DNA of 6,767 nucleotides from Acidobacteriaceae bacterium (lineage in GTDB: Bacteria > Acidobacteriota > Terriglobia > Terriglobales > Acidobacteriaceae), in contig PLBX01000145.1 of assembly GCA_003135495.1 (NCBI GenBank), positions 4,748 to 11,514 on the forward strand. The letters are read 5' to 3'. The notes under the pieces are model-generated. The model was given only the letters and a program-made list of their open reading frames with translations. It had not been told where the DNA came from and made no database searches. Both the position numbers and the translations under genes were made by a program. This document shows positions 5,863 through 6,767 of the stretch, piece by piece; position 1 is the first letter of the stretch, and each line of letters begins with the position of its first letter.

Positions 5863-5968
5863 GGGACAGTTTGTCCCAAAGGGGCTCTTCGGGCCGCCCC
5901 GCGTTTATTTCCAATGGGTTAGGGGATTGTGACCATCCCAGCGGCTGGATGGGGTGACATTTTGTCCC
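5863..5968. promoter_or_regulatory. Pair of operator-like palindromes upstream of the protease gene
   Basis: GGGACA-GTT-TGTCCC at 5863-5877 and GTGACA-TTT-TGTCCC at 5954-5968 share the same half-site, the same 3-bp spacer and differ at one half-site base. A lone half-site GTGACA lies at 5853-5858. Centres are 91 bp apart. Twofold symmetry and repetition suggest binding sites for a dimeric regulator, though they could be parts of dispersed repeats. Confidence 0.4.
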
Positions 5969-6114
5969 ATTGTCGCGCTTGAGAAAATCATCATAACTAA
6001 CTGAATCGATGCGGCTTAACGATACGAAGTTTGGTAGCGCGATTGCCCATTTAAGGCCAGGCAACGAGGGATACATTTGTACCTCCTCGGAATGCCATAG
6101 GCTGAACAAAACTT

Positions 6115-6767
6115 ATGAACATCAACGATAAATCGCAGACCACAAGCAGGCGAAAAGATCGTCCGCTTGGTTCTTCGGCGTTTAGCGCAGGATGGGGCCG
6201 AGGTCTTGGCGTAGCCCTGTTGGTGCTGACGGCCATTCCGTCCTTCGCCGGCGGCAAGTTCTCCAAAGATCTTCCGCAGCAGCACGCTAATGCCGCCGGT
6301 AGAGTGACGGTAATCGTGCAATATCGGCGGATGCCAAAGGATGCTGCTCTGAGGTCGCATGGCGAAAACGTCCAGAGGAAACACAAGCACATTGGTGCAG
6401 TGACCTTGACGATACCGGCCAGCAGGCTAGCCGAGTTGGCGGCTGATCCAAACGTCGCCTATATCACGCCGGACCGCCCTGTAAGCCTGTCCAACACGAC
6501 TTACGAAGAGTTCGCCACGGCAGTTGAATCTGACGATGCGGTTTCGCAGTTTGCGCTCGATGGCACTGGAATCGGCGTGGCTGTGATCGATAGCGGCATC
6601 GCCGATCATCCTGATCTTTATGACGCCTATGGCAACAGCCGCGTAGTCTATAGCCAGAGCTTCGTAGTTGGCGATAGCACGACTGCCGACACCTTCGGCC
6701 ACGGCACGCACGTTGCCGGGCTCGTCGGTGGCTCAGGCCTTAATTCGGGCAACGCCAACGGCTACCA
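6115..6767 (+). CDS. Secreted subtilisin-family (S8) serine protease, 5' part only
   Basis: The frame is open from the ATG at 6115 to the right edge, giving 217 residues of an incomplete protein. After a long basic n-region comes a hydrophobic core GLGVALLVLTAIPSFA (30-45) with a plausible signal peptidase I site after SFA. Residues about 63-125 look like an inhibitor-I9 propeptide (VTVIVQY ... VAYITPDRPV), which assists folding and blocks the active site until cleaved. The catalytic domain then starts: Asp159 in VAVIDSGIADHPDL and His196 in FGHGTHVAG are two of the triad; the Ser lies beyond the window. An in-frame TGA at 6103-6105 makes 6115 the first available ATG; the ribosome site is weak (AGG at 6099-6101, 13 bases away). 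The twin arginines at 12-13 are too far from the hydrophobic core for a normal Tat signal. Substrate and C-terminal domains cannot be seen. Confidence 0.9.
   Translation, partial: MNINDKSQTTSRRKDRPLGSSAFSAGWGRGLGVALLVLTAIPSFAGGKFSKDLPQQHANAAGRVTVIVQYRRMPKDAALRSHGENVQRKHKHIGAVTLTIPASRLAELAADPNVAYITPDRPVSLSNTTYEEFATAVESDDAVSQFALDGTGIGVAVIDSGIADHPDLYDAYGNSRVVYSQSFVVGDSTTADTFGHGTHVAGLVGGSGLNSGNANGY

Larger units (their letters stand above)
5676..6114. other. Repeat-rich intergenic region between DAHP synthase and protease
   Basis: This 439-bp gap holds no convincing gene. From left to right: about 100 bases with nothing recognised; a palindromic repeat module (5781-5840); an 8-bp hairpin TTGGGACA/TGTCCCAA (5861-5879); a 5-bp GC stem GGGGC/GCCCC (5881-5900); a small stem CCATCC/GGATGG (5933-5952); a second GTGACA-N3-TGTCCC palindrome (5954-5968); then about 145 bases before the protease ATG with no clear promoter. 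A minus-strand frame from 6076 to 5753 stays open and has a consensus ribosome binding site, but it runs through the repeats and resembles no protein known to me. Confidence 0.6.

Noticed and set aside
6115..6240. Tat signal peptide on the protease because of the RRK at residues 12-14
   Set aside because: The arginines are about 17 residues before the hydrophobic core and the rest of the Tat motif is missing; a Sec signal with a long n-region is simpler.
6016..6711. Minus-strand frames opposite the protease gene
   Set aside because: The plus strand holds clear subtilase motifs (signal peptide, Asp and His active-site regions), so these are shadows.

Overview
The window looks like a housekeeping/accessory stretch from an Acidobacteriota-like soil bacterium. 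That is an inference: it rests on moderate-to-high GC, long intergenic spacers filled with small palindromic repeats, a stand-alone Flp pilin gene, and the general look of the proteins. Nothing here fixes the taxon (no rRNA or tRNA is present).

Layout. Minus strand, left part: two full-length APC-superfamily amino acid transporters in tandem, a LAT/SteT-like one (1734-3305) followed 45 bp later by a cationic-amino-acid-transporter-type one (87-1688). Upstream of them is thiE (thiamine phosphate synthase, about 3417-4031), separated by a compound palindromic repeat (3335-3410). Plus strand, right part: a 54-residue Flp/Fap type IVb pilin (4261-4425) with a good promoter and ribosome binding site, then a type I-beta DAHP synthase with an N-terminal regulatory domain (4653-5675), a 439-bp spacer rich in repeats and operator-like palindromes, and the 5' part of a secreted subtilisin-family protease (6115 to the right edge, incomplete).

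The most interesting feature is between the pilin and the DAHP synthase. A 30-codon ORF (4475-4567) begins MTRFSNFRPFSRYWF, with aromatic residues at 4, 7, 10, 13, 14 and 15. It is followed by a 10-bp GC-rich terminator hairpin that ends only about 30 bases before the synthase start codon. The RNA can fold in two mutually exclusive ways: hairpin 4506-4512/4524-4530 plus the terminator, or an antiterminator in which 4526-4537 pairs with 4590-4601. This is the classic 1:2/3:4 versus 2:3 layout of a ribosome-mediated attenuator. It would make synthesis of the first shikimate-pathway enzyme depend on charged Phe, Tyr and Trp tRNAs. The enzyme also carries the regulatory domain typical of Phe/Tyr feedback inhibition, so control would act at two levels.

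Other points: three copies of a GTAGAGACG-type palindromic repeat, one pair with compensated base changes; two near-identical 15-bp palindromes ahead of the protease gene; dyads overlapping the pilin promoter; and an inverted repeat after the last permease gene. No CRISPR, insertion sequence, tRNA or rRNA was seen.
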